Positions 1 through 8,518 of a stretch of DNA of 64,000 nucleotides are shown piece by piece. Position numbers and translations under genes: made by a program. Positions within the stretch are counted from its first letter, which is position 1. Each line of letters opens with the position of its first letter. The DNA lies in the NCBI RefSeq assembly GCF_019613955.1, contig NZ_CP080443.1:3371164-3435163 (forward strand), given 5' to 3'. The notes beneath the pieces are model-generated. The model did not search any database and had not been told where the DNA came from. It worked only from the letters and a program-made list of their open reading frames with translations. The DNA is from Chryseobacterium sp. LJ668. GTDB taxonomy: Bacteria; Bacteroidota; Bacteroidia; Flavobacteriales; Weeksellaceae.

Positions 1-475
1 ACAAAGCCTGGAGATGTTCTCTGGTTGTATTATTCGGATGTCCTTCAAAAGAAAATTCGGGATGTTCAGCAATTTCAACAGTTGAAAAGATCCCATCCAG
101 TAAGGTTTTTAAATTTTGTGGAGAGAAAAAAGTAGGTGTTCCGCCGCCTAAATGAAGCTCTTTTAGTTTTGGCTTTTCGCTAAATAATTCAAGATATAAT
201 TTCCATTCTTTTAAAACGCTTTCCAGATAGGGAATTTCTACGCTGTGCTGCTTCGTAATGCGCTTGTGACACGCACAAAATGTGCATAAAGCTTCACAAA
301 AAGGTAAATGAATATAAATTGATATGCCTTCTTCTGTATTGCTTTCATTGAATGACCTGATTACAGTTTCTTTCCATTTTTCTGGTGAAAAAGTACTCTC
401 GTCCCAATAAGGGACGGTGGGATAAGAAGTGTAACGAGGTCCCGGAATATTATATTTATCGATTAAAGAGTTCAT
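1..475 (-). CDS. hemN: Oxygen-independent coproporphyrinogen III oxidase, N-terminal part (cut by window start)
   Basis: Radical-SAM enzyme that oxidatively decarboxylates coproporphyrinogen III to protoporphyrinogen IX in anaerobic or low-oxygen haem synthesis; cytosolic. I translated the minus strand from the ATG at 475; about 158 codons are visible before the sequence ends. The N-terminus has the family signature RYTSYPT near residue 14. The [4Fe-4S]/SAM cluster motif CEALCTFCAC gives Cys60, Cys64 and Cys67 (C-x3-C-x2-C plus the following cysteine typical of HemN rather than HemW). The glycine-rich SAM-binding motif LGGGTPTF follows. The downstream two thirds lie outside the window, so intactness cannot be judged. 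The start is chosen because translation runs directly into the conserved N-terminal motif. Confidence 0.93.
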   Translation of the reverse strand, partial: MNSLIDKYNIPGPRYTSYPTVPYWDESTFSPEKWKETVIRSFNESNTEEGISIYIHLPFCEALCTFCACHKRITKQHSVEIPYLESVLKEWKLYLELFSEKPKLKELHLGGGTPTFFSPQNLKTLLDGIFSTVEIAEHPEFSFEGHPNNTTREHLQAL

Positions 476-920
476 TCTGAAATTTTAAATAAGATTAAAT
501 CCTTACAGATTTTCACATTGCAAAATTAACTATTACAGATGACTTTTTACTTATGAATTATATTAGGTCTTATTTTATAATCAGTCTAAATACTTTATCA
601 ATCTGGATAAGATGATTGTGACAAACAAGTATTAATGTGAAAGATTTAATCTACAGAAGTTTTGATGGTTCCGCTCCTACGGAGCTCGCCGTCAACCCTT
701 TTATTTTTCTACAACCATTTTGCACCTACGAAGCAAATCTTTAGTAATACTACTTTTTAAAATCAAAAATTTCAAATTTCGAAATTAATACTGGTGATGA
801 GAATAATTAAAAATAATTTTTTTTATTTTGCACAACCATTTGATAGCCATACAGAATTTGTAGCAAAACGAGTTGTAATAATTGCTGTAAAAATTTTATG
901 GGCAAAAAAAATTCTTAATT
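476..920. other. Intergenic region, 445 bp, without a credible gene
   Basis: This AT-rich spacer separates divergent genes, hemN on minus and an unknown membrane protein on plus. No reading frame here looks like a real protein. The middle holds a small palindromic repeat described separately. The last 100 bases are very AT-rich and should contain the promoter of the downstream gene, but I find no clear TTTG-N19-TAnnTTTG match. Confidence 0.6.
655..760. repeat. Small dispersed palindromic repeat (GCTCCTACGGAGC type)
   Basis: A perfect short palindrome GCTCCTACGGAGC lies at 673-685, and a degenerate version GCACCTACGAAGC follows at 722-734. A pyrimidine-rich stretch separates them. From memory, such paired 'cctacggagc' elements are common between flavobacterial genes. 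The element holds no coding potential. Only this copy is in the window, so its repeat status rests on resemblance to elements known elsewhere. Confidence 0.5.
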
Positions 921-2099
921 ATGGCACAGCTGAAGTTACTGGATATCATTAAAGAAACCCTTCCTGATTTTGACGCAGGTAATTCTTCTGATTTGATAAA
1001 AGCCGAAAAAATTCTTAAAATTTATCAAAAAACAAATCCTGAATTACAGCTTAATGAGATTGAAAATTTCATCAAATTTTATAAAGATAACGGTAATAAA
1101 TACGCCGTTATTCTTCAGGATGAGAATCTGCAAAAAATTCTTAAAAATGAAAATTTCAACATCAATTCTTCAAAGAATATTTTTTCGCAACCTTCTTCAC
1201 TGCGTGACGATTTTGGAAATGATTATGCCGAAAATATTCAGAACTATATCCAAATGAATATTAAAAACAATACCTGGAGTAACCTGCGCATTTTCTACAA
1301 AAATTATTTTCCGATTATCAGTTTTGAAAATAAAGACCGTTTGATTGACATTATCACTGCAAAAAATAATCTTGTAAGGGGTACTATTCCGTACACTGAT
1401 CAGTATGGTTTGTTGCTTAATCAGTATAAACATTCTATTGACCCGGATTTTTATGCGTTGCAGTCGGACATTGATTCGGCTTATTTTAATGAGGAGATCA
1501 TGGACATTAATAATGACTTGGCAAAGTATCAGCACACCACTCAAAACAACAGAGTTTATTTAGGGAAAATTTTTATTGCTCTTTCAAAATTTGATGCTTA
1601 TACAGAAGAGTTAAAAGGTTTGTTGATTAAAAATTCAAAAATCGGCAGGAAATGGGCAAATCTTGATTCTACAGTTGTACTTAAAAAGAATTCGACTCAA
1701 AAGTTTGCTGAAAAAGATTATGGTAAAACCGCAGAATGGATTTTGCTTTCAATATATCTATCTCTTCTTGCCTTTCTTACTTATTTTCTATACACAAAAC
1801 TGGGAAATATTTTTTGGGCACTCGTAGGAATCGAAATTTTTCTTTTTTTAGTGTTGAATAAGAAACTCAACGGTCATTATGAAGAAAGCTCAGAGTCGAA
1901 AGATGATAAATCATACCGCAGAAAGCTCAAAAAATGGTCATTCAAATTTTTTATTCTTCAGATTTACTTGATAGCTATAGCTGTTTTTCTTGGCATTGCA
2001 GGACTTCTCATTGCAGTTACTGTAGGCTCAGGCGGTATCGGGCTCGGCGGAATTATTCTGGTAATTTGGGTAATCCGTGCCGTAATTAAAAAGAAATAA
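921..2099 (+). CDS. Unknown protein with C-terminal membrane segments
   Basis: I do not recognise this 392-residue protein. Residues 1-265 are hydrophilic and probably alpha-helical, with many Lys, Asn and Glu and no signal peptide. The last 120 residues contain hydrophobic stretches at about 272-293, 295-313, 343-367 and 368-388, with a charged loop between the second and third. The final segment has a Gly-rich run (GSGGIGLGGI). The layout suggests a cytosolic helical domain anchored by a C-terminal membrane bundle. It is convergent with the Hsp70 gene, with a small terminator hairpin between them. A link to that chaperone is only positional. The ATG at 921 gives a full-length frame and is preceded by an A-rich stretch. 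Confidence 0.8.
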   Translation: MAQLKLLDIIKETLPDFDAGNSSDLIKAEKILKIYQKTNPELQLNEIENFIKFYKDNGNKYAVILQDENLQKILKNENFNINSSKNIFSQPSSLRDDFGNDYAENIQNYIQMNIKNNTWSNLRIFYKNYFPIISFENKDRLIDIITAKNNLVRGTIPYTDQYGLLLNQYKHSIDPDFYALQSDIDSAYFNEEIMDINNDLAKYQHTTQNNRVYLGKIFIALSKFDAYTEELKGLLIKNSKIGRKWANLDSTVVLKKNSTQKFAEKDYGKTAEWILLSIYLSLLAFLTYFLYTKLGNIFWALVGIEIFLFLVLNKKLNGHYEESSESKDDKSYRRKLKKWSFKFFILQIYLIAIAVFLGIAGLLIAVTVGSGGIGLGGIILVIWVIRAVIKKK

Positions 2100-2120
2100 A
2101 AAAGCACTCATTTGCTTTTA
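2099..2120. terminator. Probable bidirectional terminator between convergent genes
   Basis: AAAAGCA and TGCTTTT flank a loop of about six bases, with A-runs on one side and T-runs on the other. It is short and AT-rich, but its position between the stop codons of two convergent genes fits a bidirectional terminator. Confidence 0.5.
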
Positions 2121-4625
2121 TTACTTTAATCCCAAATTTCCATCTGTGTCTTCAAATGGATTTTTTGGTTTCACTTTAAGCAAATCATATAATCCCTGGA
2201 TGACATATTTTACTTCTTTAAAATTGTTGTTTTCCATCGCTTTATCGCCGTTCTCAAAAAGTTTTGAAGCTCTTTTCTCATCTTTATATTCATCAATATC
2301 CCTGTACTTATAGTAATAGTATAATGATGCATACGACTCATCTTTTTGATAATAAATATCTGCGTGAAGCTTGTCTAGTTCCTTTGTTTTTCTTTTAATG
2401 AGCGACTTTTCGTTAGATTCCAAAAATATTTTTTCATCTTTTATGATCTTCTTGAACTGCTCTTTTTGTCTTTGGGTAGCCTCTTCCAGCAAGCTTTCCA
2501 TATCAGCTTTTGAGATTTTGTACTCATCTATTTCATAGATCACATCACGGAAACGCACGATCTTATCATATTCCTGCAGCGCACGTCTTTTTCTTTCGTC
2601 AAGCTGAAAAATTCTTTCGGTTTGCTCATCTTCCTGCACTTCAATCAGATCAAATTTAATTCTGAAAAGCTCGTCCTTGATATTTTTAAATTTCACAAGA
2701 ACTGATATATCTTCAGGATCGGCCTCATCTACATTGTTGACATAGCTCAATTCGGTTTCAATTTCGTCAATTACTTTGTCGATATCTTCCTGAAATTTAT
2801 CTTTATTGATGTGCTTCGTATGTGGATTAAAAATTTCTTTTTTTTCAAAATCTACCGAACTGATGTACACCGAAACCGATAGGTCACGAGATTCACTCAT
2901 GCTGAATTTCAATTCGATATCCATACCTTTTAAAAGATTGATAGGCAGATCTTTTGAATTGATTTCGATATAACCTATGCTCATATTGCTTGCAGGAAGC
3001 GTGGCGGTTTTACCTTCCAAAATATTGATAATCAGCTTATCATCAGCTTCTTTGTTGAAATTTTTTGAAGTGGTTTTATAAATTGTTTTGGTAAGCGGAA
3101 GAATATCGTTTTTCTTAAAAATCCTTTCAAGATAGGTGCTGCCGAAATTATCATCTACTTCCAGACAAATGTCATTCGGCAAAGGCTGTCCCGAGATATT
3201 GTAAATTCCGTGGTTGATGGAGATATTATTCTGTTCAAAAACCACATTCTGATTCTGGTCTGAAACCGTCAGATTAAACAGATTCACCTGCTTTGGAAGA
3301 ATCTTTACAAATTCTGAAAATTTATTTTTAAAACTCATCAGTCCGGTGTCAAAACCTCCATCTTTTCGGGTAATTCTATAATACCCTTCAAAATCTCCGG
3401 CGATATTTCCCACCATTAATTCTTCATCATCCTGTGTATTGACGTCGTAGATTAATTTCAGGCCGATAGCATTAGAGTCTTGATCTTTTGTATTTTCTAC
3501 TGATATATTTTCAGTTTTAATTAAATCTTCTTCTTTGGTTCCTGCAAAATAAGCTGCACCCACCATGACAGCTGTGGTTGGATCAATGGAATTATCTACT
3601 GTGATTTGAAAAATCTCTTTCAAATGCTCTCTGATGTATGGAATGTACGTTGTTCCACCCACTAAAATAATCCTTTCAATATCACTTGCTGATTTTTGAT
3701 TTTCTTCTAAAAGCTTTTTGATCAATGTAATCGTTTCATCGACTTTTGGAGCAATCACCTGATTGAAATCATTGCGTGAGATGGTAAAATCAATATAGTG
3801 ATCACCGTCATTCAATTCCACTTCGGTATTGACGATTTCTTTTACAGAGAGCTCTTTTTTAATTTCTTCGGCTTTATAGAGAAGTTCGTAATATAATTTA
3901 GCATAAAAACCGTTCTCCTTAGACATCATCTTTTTGAAAAGTGATTCTTCGTGTAAAACCTTTTCAATTTTCGGAACAAATAAATGCTCTATTACCAAAT
4001 GGTCAAGATCTACACCGCCAAGGAAGTTGTTTCCTTCATGGTCTGTAATTTTCAGTTCGCGTTCATTGATTTTAACCAAAGCCACATCGAAAGTTCCGCC
4101 GCCGAAATCATAAACGAGCCAATTCTTTTCTGAAGACTGATCCTGAGTCTGAAAATTGGCATATGCCAAACAAGCTGCAATAGGTTCCTGTAGAAGAACG
4201 ACCTGCTGAAATCCGGCTAATAAACCAGCTTTTTTAGTAGCATTTGACTGCACGGTATCGAAAGATGCCGGAATAGTAATAACGATCGATTGCGGTTTCT
4301 CGTCGGGAATAAAGCTCTGGAGTTCTTTCAGAATCATTGCTGACAGCTCCACCGGACTTTTTTGTTCGTCAGTATCTTTAACATCATAAAGATGCTCGGT
4401 TCCCATTTTTCTTTTAAAGGAAGAAAAAACATCCAGATGTGCGGATTTCAAAAGTTCTCTTGCTTTGTCACCAATCAGGATTCTTCCTTTTTTATAAGCA
4501 ACTATCGATGGCAATGTATCGCTGAAGCCGACAGGATTTTTATAAATATGCACCTTTCCGTCTGCAAACTTTGAAATCCCTGAGTTGGTGGTTCCTAAGT
4601 CTATCCCAAAATTTATATTTCCCAT
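2121..4625 (-). CDS. Large divergent Hsp70-family protein
   Basis: ATP-dependent chaperone-like protein of the DnaK/Hsp70 superfamily, 834 residues against about 640 for housekeeping DnaK. The N-terminal actin-like ATPase is clear: phosphate-1 motif FGIDLGTTNSGIS near residues 6-18, phosphate-2 DFGGGTFDVALV near 175, and adenosine motif ILVGGTTYIPYIREHL near 325. After about residue 370 the sequence departs from classical DnaK. A beta-rich stretch is followed, from about 610, by a long charged helical region rich in Lys and Glu, ending with a helical-repeat-like tail. The C-terminus lacks the DnaK EEVD-like end. Its ATG lies one base after the stop of the small upstream gene, so the two are probably translationally coupled. 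The client is unknown. It is an accessory Hsp70, not the main dnaK. Confidence 0.92.
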   Translation of the reverse strand: MGNINFGIDLGTTNSGISKFADGKVHIYKNPVGFSDTLPSIVAYKKGRILIGDKARELLKSAHLDVFSSFKRKMGTEHLYDVKDTDEQKSPVELSAMILKELQSFIPDEKPQSIVITIPASFDTVQSNATKKAGLLAGFQQVVLLQEPIAACLAYANFQTQDQSSEKNWLVYDFGGGTFDVALVKINERELKITDHEGNNFLGGVDLDHLVIEHLFVPKIEKVLHEESLFKKMMSKENGFYAKLYYELLYKAEEIKKELSVKEIVNTEVELNDGDHYIDFTISRNDFNQVIAPKVDETITLIKKLLEENQKSASDIERIILVGGTTYIPYIREHLKEIFQITVDNSIDPTTAVMVGAAYFAGTKEEDLIKTENISVENTKDQDSNAIGLKLIYDVNTQDDEELMVGNIAGDFEGYYRITRKDGGFDTGLMSFKNKFSEFVKILPKQVNLFNLTVSDQNQNVVFEQNNISINHGIYNISGQPLPNDICLEVDDNFGSTYLERIFKKNDILPLTKTIYKTTSKNFNKEADDKLIINILEGKTATLPASNMSIGYIEINSKDLPINLLKGMDIELKFSMSESRDLSVSVYISSVDFEKKEIFNPHTKHINKDKFQEDIDKVIDEIETELSYVNNVDEADPEDISVLVKFKNIKDELFRIKFDLIEVQEDEQTERIFQLDERKRRALQEYDKIVRFRDVIYEIDEYKISKADMESLLEEATQRQKEQFKKIIKDEKIFLESNEKSLIKRKTKELDKLHADIYYQKDESYASLYYYYKYRDIDEYKDEKRASKLFENGDKAMENNNFKEVKYVIQGLYDLLKVKPKNPFEDTDGNLGLK

Positions 4626-4626
4626 A

Positions 4627-4917
4627 TTATTCTGCGATTACAATTCCTTTTTGTAATAATATTGTACCTGAACCGTCATTCTGAAAGATCGCCGGTTTCA
4701 AAACTTTTGTTATGACTGGTCTTGCAGAATTTCCCACAATATTGGCTTCCAGCGATGTGTCTCGGGAATCATATATTTTCCCAATAGGATTGTTGACAGA
4801 ATAGCCTAATTCTGTGAGCTCGTGGTGTATTCTTTCAAAGTTTCTTTCAAAAATTGAAATATCCTGATCTTTTGATTTTTTTTCAATTTCAAAAAGTTGA
4901 TTGATAATATTCAGCAT
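4627..4917 (-). CDS. Small GrpE-like partner of the Hsp70 (tentative)
   Basis: A 96-residue protein encoded immediately upstream of the Hsp70 gene, with TAA-T-ATG spacing between them. The first 40 residues are helical and charged. The C-terminal half (GKIYDSRDTSLEANIVGN, then ITKVLKPAIF and GTILLQKGIVIAE) has the order of short beta strands seen in the GrpE C-terminal head, which ends with a strand pattern like VLQKGY...RPAMVVVA. GrpE is the nucleotide-exchange factor of DnaK; this protein is about half its size and lacks most of the long dimerisation helix. The GrpE assignment is inferred from pattern and from the coupled Hsp70 gene, not from a firm match. The gene itself is well supported by its tight operon spacing. 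Confidence 0.55.
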   Translation of the reverse strand: MLNIINQLFEIEKKSKDQDISIFERNFERIHHELTELGYSVNNPIGKIYDSRDTSLEANIVGNSARPVITKVLKPAIFQNDGSGTILLQKGIVIAE

Positions 4918-4969
4918 GAAGTGTTGATATTTTTAAAAGCACAATTTAATTATTTTTTGTTTAAAATAA

Positions 4970-5983
4970 TCAATCCAGTTTCATTTTTATAATTCTGTCT
5001 TTGCCTGCAAAAACCACTGCATTTTTATCGATCCATTCACAGACAAAAAGTGCTTTTTCATCGGAAATTTTCTTCCAAGTTTTCCCGAAATCTGAAGAAT
5101 AACTGATGTGCTGATCTCCTACTGCGATGATCTCTTTTCCTTTTGATCCCGGTTTTATCTTTACGCATGTCGTGTAACCTGAATTTTTACCTGATGCCTG
5201 AATCTGCCATGTTTCACCACCGTTATTGGTGGTTGCAATATTGTTGATATTGGCTTCTTGTTTAGTATAATCACCACCAACAGCGATACCGAATTTATCA
5301 TCAGAAAAATCTATTGAATAAATTCCCTGGGAAGATATACCTTGAACAAAAGGAGTATCAAAAGCTTCTAATTTGTCATTTTTAAGATTTAATCTCAAAA
5401 TCCTTGAAGAATTTCCTCCGGTTCCAATCCAAATGTAATTTAGTCCTCCAGAAATATTGGTATTACTCGCTGCAAAAGCCGCTTCACCCACATTCATTTT
5501 TAAATGTGAGTACTTTTTAATTTCGAATTTTCCTTTATTCAAATTGAATTGCAACAGTTTTAGATTCAAATCTCCAGAAGGATCTGAAAAAGCATAGAAC
5601 TTATTTTTATTAAAATACAGAGCATCATAAAAAGCTGTTTTTGCTGTATCCTGATAAACTACATTAAATTTCAGGCTCTTTTTGTCAATTTTGAAAAACT
5701 GCGCGGGACTTTCTATGTTGATCGTGTAAAATGAATTTTTATCCTGCGCCAAAGTTCTGAACTGCAATTTCTTTTCAGAAAGCTTTATTTGCTTCTGATT
5801 TTGAATATTTTTTAAATCAACATATCCAAATTTAGAATCGGTTCCGCTGTACCAGACTTTGCCTTCCGATATTTCCAGGGCTCTGATGCTTATCTTGTCG
5901 GTAAGCAGTGTTTCAAATTTCACATTCTGTGCAGAGATAAATGTTCCAAATATTAAAAGGAACAATGGAAAAAGTTTTTTCAT
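4970..5983 (-). CDS. Secreted beta-propeller (BNR/YCF48-like) protein
   Basis: Predicted exported protein of 337 residues, starting with a signal peptide MKKLFPLFLLIFGTFISAQ that ends in the Ser-Ala-Gln cleavage context common in flavobacteria. The body repeats short beta-rich units with Asp-box-like motifs such as TTNNGGETWQI and SSDFGKTWKKI, typical of BNR/sialidase-fold and YCF48-type propellers. In annotation such proteins are often called oxidoreductases or photosystem II assembly-like proteins without evidence. No catalytic residues can be assigned. A terminator lies between it and the upstream permease on the same strand, so it is probably transcribed on its own. Confidence 0.8.
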   Translation of the reverse strand: MKKLFPLFLLIFGTFISAQNVKFETLLTDKISIRALEISEGKVWYSGTDSKFGYVDLKNIQNQKQIKLSEKKLQFRTLAQDKNSFYTINIESPAQFFKIDKKSLKFNVVYQDTAKTAFYDALYFNKNKFYAFSDPSGDLNLKLLQFNLNKGKFEIKKYSHLKMNVGEAAFAASNTNISGGLNYIWIGTGGNSSRILRLNLKNDKLEAFDTPFVQGISSQGIYSIDFSDDKFGIAVGGDYTKQEANINNIATTNNGGETWQIQASGKNSGYTTCVKIKPGSKGKEIIAVGDQHISYSSDFGKTWKKISDEKALFVCEWIDKNAVVFAGKDRIIKMKLD

Positions 5984-5999
5984 AGCAATTAAATTTAAT

Positions 6000-6028
6000 C
6001 AAAAAAAATTCCGCAAAACGCGGAATTT
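6000..6028 (-). terminator. Intrinsic terminator of the amino-acid permease gene
   Basis: On the minus strand AAATTCCGC pairs with GCGGAATTT around a five-base loop and is followed directly by a run of eight T. It lies just past the permease stop codon at 6033. Confidence 0.8.
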
Positions 6029-6032
6029 AAAT

Positions 6033-7676
6033 TTAGTCTTTATTATCAATATTGATATCTACATCTTCTAAAGGTTGCTGTTCAGCCTTGAAAGTTTCAC
6101 CATAACCGCCATTTTGCAGCTTAGAATGTTTTTTACTGTAAAGGAAATAAATAATAAACCCGATAATCAACCAACCGAAAGAATATTTTTGTGCTTCTAC
6201 ACTTAAATTAAAAATCAGGTATACATTGATAGCAATTCCTAAACAAGCAATTACAGGCAGTGCAGGAACTCTGAAGCTTCTTACCAGATTGGGTTCTTTT
6301 ACCCTTAAAACCCAAACAGCAACACACACCATTGTAAAGGCAAATAAGGTTCCAAAACTTGTCATGTGTGCCAATTCGTTAATAGGTGTAAGTGATGCTA
6401 TAACCGCAATAACCGCACCCAAAATCATTAAGTTTTTTCTAGGAACTCCGGAAGTAGGATTCACTTTTGAGAATGTTGCAGGTATAAGACCGTCTTTAGA
6501 CATTCCTAAGAAAATTCTAGACTGCCCCATAATCATGACCATCAATACAGAAATTAAACCTACAGTAGCTGCAACGGTGATAATATAACCTGCCCAAGCC
6601 TGACCAGCAATATCAAATGCATAAGCTACAGGAGCTTTGATAGCATCAGGATATTTTCCTAGCGGATTAAAATCAGTATAATGCATCATCCCTGTCAAAA
6701 CAAGCGACACCAAAATATAAAGTATTGTACAGATCACCAATGATGTGATAATTGCAAAAGGAACATCTTTTTTAGGATTAATCGCTTCACCAGCCTGCGT
6801 AGAAACCGCATCAAAACCAACATATGCAAAGAAAATTGCAGATGCTCCGGCAACAATTCCGGCAACGCCATATGCTTTGTGGGTGACCCCGTTTTCTGTG
6901 ATAGTAGTTGCTTCAGGGATGAATGGTGACCAATTTGCCGTATCGATAAAAAATAAACCGGCTATAATTACAAATATAATCGCAGAAACCTTTAAAATTA
7001 CAATGAAGTTGTTGGCCTTAGCGGCACCTTTTGTACCTCTTAATAAAATCCAGATTACAAATAAAACGATAAGTAATGCAGGTAAGTTTAGGAAAAGTTT
7101 AAAATCCAAAAGTTCAGGAGCAGCATTAAAGTTTGCTACTGTTTCCTGAAAAGCCAGCAATTTATCTGCCGGCAGTTTGCCTTCTGCAATCTGTTTGCTT
7201 GCCTCACCAAAGGCTTTGTGTGCAGTTCCGGGATCTGTAGTCATCCAGTAAGGAAGATGCAGACCAAACATTTTGAGTAGCTTGGCAAAATAACCCGACC
7301 AGGACACGGCGACTGTCATCGATCCCATTGCGTACTCCAGAATTAATCCCCATCCGATGATCCATGCGAAAATTTCACCAACCGTCCCGTAAGCGTAAGC
7401 ATATGCAGAACCTTCTACAGGAAGTATCGATGCAAACTCAGCATAACACAAAGCAGCAAATACACAGGCAATTCCTGCAATTACAAAAGAAAGTGCCAAT
7501 GCAGGACCTGCATTATAGTATGCTCCTGTTCCTGTCAGCACAAAAATTCCTCCTCCGATAATAGCTCCGATTCCGATAGCAGTAAGGCTCCATTTCCCCA
7601 GAACGCGTTTCAGCTGGCTCTTTTGGATATCAGCTTCATAGGCGCTCATTGGTTTCTTAATCCAAATTTTAGACAT
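6033..7676 (-). CDS. APC-superfamily amino-acid permease (cationic amino-acid transporter type)
   Basis: Inner-membrane amino-acid transporter, 547 residues with about 12-14 hydrophobic segments. The N-terminus carries the APC signature GIGAIIGGGIFVLTGTGA in TM1, where the backbone binds substrate. The conserved EYAMGSMTVAVSWSGYF and the unwound TM6-like FFAYVGFDAVSTQAGEAINP motif are present, which match the CAT subfamily (cationic amino acids, TC 2.A.3.3). A long insertion around residues 150-190, hydrophilic and probably periplasmic, is usual for flavobacterial members. The exact substrate cannot be read from sequence. It is a single gene with its own terminator. Confidence 0.93.
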   Translation of the reverse strand: MSKIWIKKPMSAYEADIQKSQLKRVLGKWSLTAIGIGAIIGGGIFVLTGTGAYYNAGPALALSFVIAGIACVFAALCYAEFASILPVEGSAYAYAYGTVGEIFAWIIGWGLILEYAMGSMTVAVSWSGYFAKLLKMFGLHLPYWMTTDPGTAHKAFGEASKQIAEGKLPADKLLAFQETVANFNAAPELLDFKLFLNLPALLIVLFVIWILLRGTKGAAKANNFIVILKVSAIIFVIIAGLFFIDTANWSPFIPEATTITENGVTHKAYGVAGIVAGASAIFFAYVGFDAVSTQAGEAINPKKDVPFAIITSLVICTILYILVSLVLTGMMHYTDFNPLGKYPDAIKAPVAYAFDIAGQAWAGYIITVAATVGLISVLMVMIMGQSRIFLGMSKDGLIPATFSKVNPTSGVPRKNLMILGAVIAVIASLTPINELAHMTSFGTLFAFTMVCVAVWVLRVKEPNLVRSFRVPALPVIACLGIAINVYLIFNLSVEAQKYSFGWLIIGFIIYFLYSKKHSKLQNGGYGETFKAEQQPLEDVDINIDNKD

Positions 7677-7827
7677 ATTTTTTTATTTATTAAAGATTTA
7701 CGAAAATATAAAAATTTTAACGATATTAACATTTATTAATAAAATTTCATCATTTAATTTACATTAAAAAATATAAAAAACTGATTTACACTTGCTTTAT
7801 AACATTTCAGGGGCACTTTATTTTTCT

Positions 7828-7835
7828 TATTTTTG
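7828..7835 (+). promoter_or_regulatory. Promoter -7 box of pnuC
   Basis: TATTTTTG matches the Bacteroidota -7 consensus TAnnTTTG. A TTTC near-match to the -33 TTTG lies 19 bases upstream at 7805-7808. Only five bases separate the box from the pnuC ATG, so the transcript would be leaderless or nearly so. Confidence 0.55.
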
Positions 7836-7840
7836 AGGTC

Positions 7841-8518
7841 ATGAATTTATATGATCTCTTTATAAAACCTTATGAAACCTATACAAACCTCCAAATTCTG
7901 CTGGAAGCTTCGGGTGCAATTTTCGGAATCTTAAGTGTTTTTTTTTCTATTAAAAAAAATATTTGGGTATATCCTACCGGAATTGTTTCTACACTAATTT
8001 ACGTTTACATTTTATTTAACATCGGTTTGCTAGGTGACTGCATGATCAATGCATATTATGCAGCAATGAGCATTTACGGATGGGTCTTGTGGTCAAAAAA
8101 TTCAAAAGATCATATTCATGTAGACGTTTCGTGGGCTACGCTTAAAGAATGGATTTTTGCAAGTGCTCTTTTCCTGTTCAGTATTATTATGGTAACTGTT
8201 TTATATTATTATAAGCCGTATATCGATAATCGATTTTCTTTTGAGGGCATTAGTCTAGGTTTATATCATCTCGATTGGGCAAACTGGCTAGATGTGGTCA
8301 CCACTTCTATTTTTTTGGTTGGGATGTGGCTAATGGCGAAACAGCGCATTGAGAACTGGTTTTTCTGGATCATCGGAGATTTTATTTGTATTCCTATGCT
8401 AATTTATAAAGAGCTGGGTATCACTTCGGTTCAATATTTGGTATTTACCATAATGGCGGTCATTGGATACGTCAATTGGAAAAAAAGTTTTAAAGAAAAA
8501 AAATCAGCAAAGTCATGA
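7841..8518 (+). CDS. pnuC: PnuC-family vitamin-precursor transporter
   Basis: Inner-membrane facilitator of the PnuC family (SWEET-like fold), which takes up nicotinamide riboside; some Bacteroidota relatives transport thiamine or riboflavin instead. The 225 residues hold about seven hydrophobic segments. Family features are the N-terminal ASGAIFGILSVFFSIKKNIWVYPTG, the aromatic YYAAMSIYGWVLW block and the C-terminal FWIIGDFICIPMLIYKELG with the substrate-contacting aromatic residues. No TPP or other riboswitch is evident upstream, which weakly favours nicotinamide riboside. The next gene starts inside its stop codon (ATGA overlap), so both are co-translated. Confidence 0.9.
   Translation: MNLYDLFIKPYETYTNLQILLEASGAIFGILSVFFSIKKNIWVYPTGIVSTLIYVYILFNIGLLGDCMINAYYAAMSIYGWVLWSKNSKDHIHVDVSWATLKEWIFASALFLFSIIMVTVLYYYKPYIDNRFSFEGISLGLYHLDWANWLDVVTTSIFLVGMWLMAKQRIENWFFWIIGDFICIPMLIYKELGITSVQYLVFTIMAVIGYVNWKKSFKEKKSAKS

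Noticed and set aside
6226..7149. Plus-strand frames opposite the amino-acid permease
   Set aside because: They mirror a strongly supported gene on the minus strand; their translations have no domain or start signals.
7677..7840. TPP or NAD riboswitch upstream of pnuC
   Set aside because: No TPP-type CUGAGA/GGGAC core and a promoter that leaves almost no 5' leader.
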